Source: Escallonia rubra (Eukaryota > Streptophyta > Magnoliopsida > Escalloniales > Escalloniaceae). Taken from it: a stretch of 64,000 nt of DNA. Position 1 is the first letter of the stretch. Each line of letters begins with the position of its first letter. The DNA lies in contig JAVXUO010002049.1 of NCBI GenBank assembly GCA_033065855.1, forward strand, positions 1-64,000. Reading direction: 5' to 3'. The notes below the pieces were generated by a model. The model was given only the letters and a program-made list of their open reading frames with translations, did not search any database and was not told the origin of the DNA. This document shows, piece by piece, positions 61,475-64,000 of this stretch. Made by a program: the position numbers and the translations under genes.

Positions 61475-62432
61475 AAGCTCGTAATCATCTCCCATGTACG
61501 GTATGTCCTCTTTGTAACATGGAGCAAGAATCTTTAATTCATTTGTTTTACCACTGCCCTCTTGCTCGAGCTTTGTGGACATTCTCTCCCCAAAATTCCC
61601 AACCTCCTACCCCAATTGCTGATGACTCTGACTTATTGATGATTAAGTGGCTGGAGGATATTCTTGAACCTAAAGTCCCAGGTAGGCAGAATGCAAACCA
61701 AAACCACAGATTCACCTTGTTTGCGTGTACGACAATGGAGTATATTTGGATGAGTAGGAACCGGAAGGTGTTTCAACAAGCTACGATCAACGCTCATGAT
61801 GTGGCAACGTCTGTCCTCAAGAACTATCATTACCACTGTGAGGTAATGAAGCTAAATGAAATAGTTACCACGGAAATGCATATTTGGAGTAGCCCTCCCC
61901 CTTTTTGGATCAAGATCAATTTTGATGCGGCGGTCAGGGAAAAGAAGTCGATCCAAGCGGTTATCATCTCGAACCATTTGGGGATTGTTATTGCTGCTCA
62001 CGTAACTGAAAGTGTAGCCACAGACCCTGAACATGCGGAGGCATTGGCAGCCCTTTTTGCGATTGAAGTGGCGTTAAAATACAGGTTTACCCACATCATT
62101 TTTGAGGGAGATGCCCAATCTGTGGTTAGCTGGTTCAATGATTTTGATACAAAACCGAATTGGCGTTGTTTCGCATCTATGGCTGATGCAAGGGAGAAGC
62201 TGAAATTCCTTACCTGTTGGTGCTTTGTTAAAGTAAATAGGATTGTAAATAGGTTGGCTCATATTTTGGCTAAATGGGCATATTTCAACCTTTTTGTGGG
62301 TTTAGTTCTCCCTTCCTCCATCCACCATCTTCTTTTGTCAATGGAGGATGAGGGAAACTAGACTGTGTTGTACCTTTTTTATCTCTTGAATTGAACTTGC
62401 TTACAAAAAATAAATGGTTTTAAAAAAAAAAG
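61475..62432 (+). mobile_element. 5'-truncated LINE inserted in the copia leader
   Basis: Opposite in orientation to the copia host. It carries only the end of a LINE ORF2 and finishes in an A-run near 62432. The left edge (about 61475) is estimated from where copia leader sequence stops; I found no clear target duplication. Confidence 0.8.
61498..62361 (+). CDS. LINE ORF2 C-terminal fragment: zinc-binding and RNase H domains
   Basis: The open frame reads through VCPLCNMEQESLIHLFYHC, the zinc-binding block of plant LINE reverse transcriptases, followed by a linker and an RNase H domain of the RVT_3 type: INFDAAV, HAEALAALFAIEVAL, IIFEGDAQSVV and VNRLAHILAKWA, carrying the D, E, D and His expected at the active site. 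No stop for about 288 codons. It has no promoter or upstream reverse transcriptase; the first ATG is 61519. Plants also have LINE-derived RNase H-like host genes of this kind, but the poly(A) end and the location inside a dead copia favour a simple insertion. Confidence 0.8.
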   Translation, partial: TVCPLCNMEQESLIHLFYHCPLARALWTFSPQNSQPPTPIADDSDLLMIKWLEDILEPKVPGRQNANQNHRFTLFACTTMEYIWMSRNRKVFQQATINAHDVATSVLKNYHYHCEVMKLNEIVTTEMHIWSSPPPFWIKINFDAAVREKKSIQAVIISNHLGIVIAAHVTESVATDPEHAEALAALFAIEVALKYRFTHIIFEGDAQSVVSWFNDFDTKPNWRCFASMADAREKLKFLTCWCFVKVNRIVNRLAHILAKWAYFNLFVGLVLPSSIHHLLLSMEDEGN

Positions 62433-63577
62433 TGTGGGCTTGCCAAAAGCCTAACAAATATACTTTAACAAAAATATTTAAACCACAACTCTAATCAAGG
62501 CAAGCATGTAGAACATAACTTATCTATGTCATATAACTCACCAAAATATTTATTTCTGCTCACGAAGTGCAAAAAATAATATTTACGCATTATTCGTATT
62601 TTTGGGAACCACAAAAGTACCACAAAAATACTCACAAATAACCAAAATATGAGAGATAATTTTTAAAAAATGGCAAACAGTAAATTTAACCCTAATATAC
62701 CCTCTGCAATTAAATAAAAAATTATGTGTATGTAAAACAAATTTTTGAAGCTAATTATTACAGAAAAAGCTTTTTAAAAATTAAACATAACACACATAGA
62801 GGGTATAAAAAGGTAAATTTAACGCCACATAAACAATTAAACAATAAAGCCGAACCACCACTCGCCGGCGGTGAGAACATCGCAGCCCAAAAACAGCCTC
62901 ACGCATCTACACGCGCCACCGTGCGCATGAGAAAGCTTATGGATTTTTTGGCAGGTGCGTTGCATACACGCTCGCGCGTGGGAACGCGTGAGTCATGCTT
63001 GTCGGCGCGGCTTCGCGCACGTGCTGCGCGTAGTCGGCTGACTTGGCGCGTGCCTCGCGCGTGCGGCGCGGCTTGGCGCGTGGAGCGCGTCTACGGCTCG
63101 GCTTTGGCGCGTGGAGCGCGTGAAGATACTGTTCATCTTCTTCTTTAAAAAACCCTAATTCTCCAGCCGCCGCCATGCCGTGATGCCAACTTCCGAAGGC
63201 CATATCTCTCTCGTTGTTAGGCCAAATAATGCGTGCCATATATCATTGGAAAGCTTATGTGAGATAGATTAATTATTTATCTACCGATCATGATAAAAAT
63301 TAAATATCATACTCTGAATTTGAGCCCCAAAACTCGAAAAACCCACAGTTTTCTTGAAAAATAAAATCGTGATTTCTCCCAAACCATGCATCCAATAATC
63401 ACGAAATTTTATGGAGTTCATTCTCAACTATAGGAGAACAAAAGAATATAATTAGGTTTCAGAAAAGATGCTCAATAAATTTCGAATTTTTGTAATGGGT
63501 CTCGTTCATGTATTCGGAAAAAAATCGCAACATGCGCATAATTATACTAGCATGTTAAAGGCGAATCAACAAGTAAT
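62433..63577 (-). other. Copia 5' leader with a CpG-dense block
   Basis: Untranslated leader between the primer-binding site and gag. Positions 62955-63125 are strikingly rich in GGCGCGTG/GCGCGTG repeats, unlike the AT-rich rest. A 100-codon minus-strand open frame (62937-63239) spans this block; it has no motif I recognise and its reality is doubtful. Confidence 0.6.
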
Positions 63578-63592
63578 CATGTTCTGATACCA
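63578..63592 (-). promoter_or_regulatory. Primer-binding site of the copia element
   Basis: Minus-strand TTGGTATCAGAACAT, matching the initiator Met-tRNA end, directly after the 5' LTR. Confidence 0.88.
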
Positions 63593-63593
63593 A

Positions 63594-64000
63594 TGTTGAA
63601 ACGATTTAATGCGCTTACCACATAACGTAATGAGTTCGGAAACATACCGTACGAAGTCTCCAAAAATTCCGCCTAGGATCCTTGTTGTTACGAGACTCCA
63701 ACACGCTTGATCTTTTTCGCTAGAGTCGAGTTCGTCGTCCACGATCCATATCCTCGAGCTTGGTGATTGCCCTAGAGAGAGTGCTATAGAGAGATGGTTA
63801 TTACTATGACTTCTGACTTATTGGGATATCTCTAGCCTTTATATAGAGATACAATTAGAGACTGACTTTACCTCAAACTCTTAGGAGATAAAGATGTATT
63901 TACCTCAAACACTTAGGAGATAAATATCCTCTAATTAACTGTAATTATCCAGACTAACAAATACACATTATCTGTTAGTGGGCGGATAATGGGTCCATTG
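63594..64000 (-). repeat. 5' LTR of the copia element, cut by the window edge
   Basis: Starts TGTTGAAACG and matches the 3' LTR to its position 56253; about 16 bases remain outside the window. Confidence 0.9.

Larger units (their letters stand above)
55808..64000 (-). mobile_element. Ty1/copia retrotransposon, degenerate, truncated by the window edge
   Basis: Minus-strand element with 3' LTR at 55808-56269 and 5' LTR from 63594. In coding order: leader, gag with protease, integrase, reverse transcriptase, RNase H. Integrase before reverse transcriptase defines copia. At least three in-frame stops and two frameshifts disable it. A LINE fragment (61475-62432) sits in the leader. The left flank is GTATC; the right flank is outside the window. 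Confidence 0.92.

Overview
This is plant nuclear DNA, most likely from a eudicot with a repeat-rich genome. The evidence is an intron-containing G-type lectin (S-domain) receptor kinase gene, plant-type LTR retrotransposons of both superfamilies (a Tekay/Del-like chromovirus and a Ty1/copia element), L1-type LINEs, and hAT and CACTA transposons with plant-type termini. No species can be named from the sequence.

Layout. 1-11.37 kb is the only host-gene territory. It holds a CACTA terminus (to 475), a decayed hAT/Tip100-like transposase on the minus strand (525-3039), about 2.7 kb of featureless AT-rich DNA, a foldback element (6091-6303) and then one apparently intact seven-exon receptor-kinase gene (6822-10590, plus strand). 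Every splice junction I could place keeps the reading frame.

From 11,374 to the right edge almost everything is nested retrotransposon. The base layer (family G) is a tandem LTR-internal-LTR-internal-LTR structure with LTRs starting at 11374, 15459 and 42764. LTR-2 is split by an 18.7-kb insertion (18193-36941). That insertion is itself layered: a second LTR (B), a chromovirus with near-intact gag and pol on the minus strand (19125-26064), a trimeric TRIM array (26065-27257), and a decayed LINE (29.4-35.9 kb) holding a solo LTR with perfect TATAT target duplications. The second G internal region holds a 3.65-kb non-autonomous CACTA element (38539-42191). LTR-3 is cut by element E (43186 onward). 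E contains a full-length LTR in inverted orientation, a small hAT element, and a solo LTR with perfect CTATA duplications. E's right LTR is in turn cut by LTR F (52904), which holds another small hAT element and is cut by a degenerate copia element (55808 to the edge, minus strand). The copia leader has received a 5'-truncated LINE carrying an open zinc-knuckle/RNase H frame.

How it fits together. The receptor kinase is the only gene likely to serve the plant. The chromovirus and copia are the only elements with recognisable replication proteins over most of their length, and both carry stops. Families G, E, B, D/F and the TRIM are non-autonomous and would have needed proteins from relatives. 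Recurrent oddities are LTR concatemers, inverted-LTR/direct-LTR-tail junctions next to a primer-binding site in two families, GC hairpins in several LTRs, and a TTTAGCGRCGA-type motif clustered at the start of several LTRs. Coordinates of element ends were read by eye from TG/CA termini, target duplications and comparison of paralogous copies; no alignment or database search was run.
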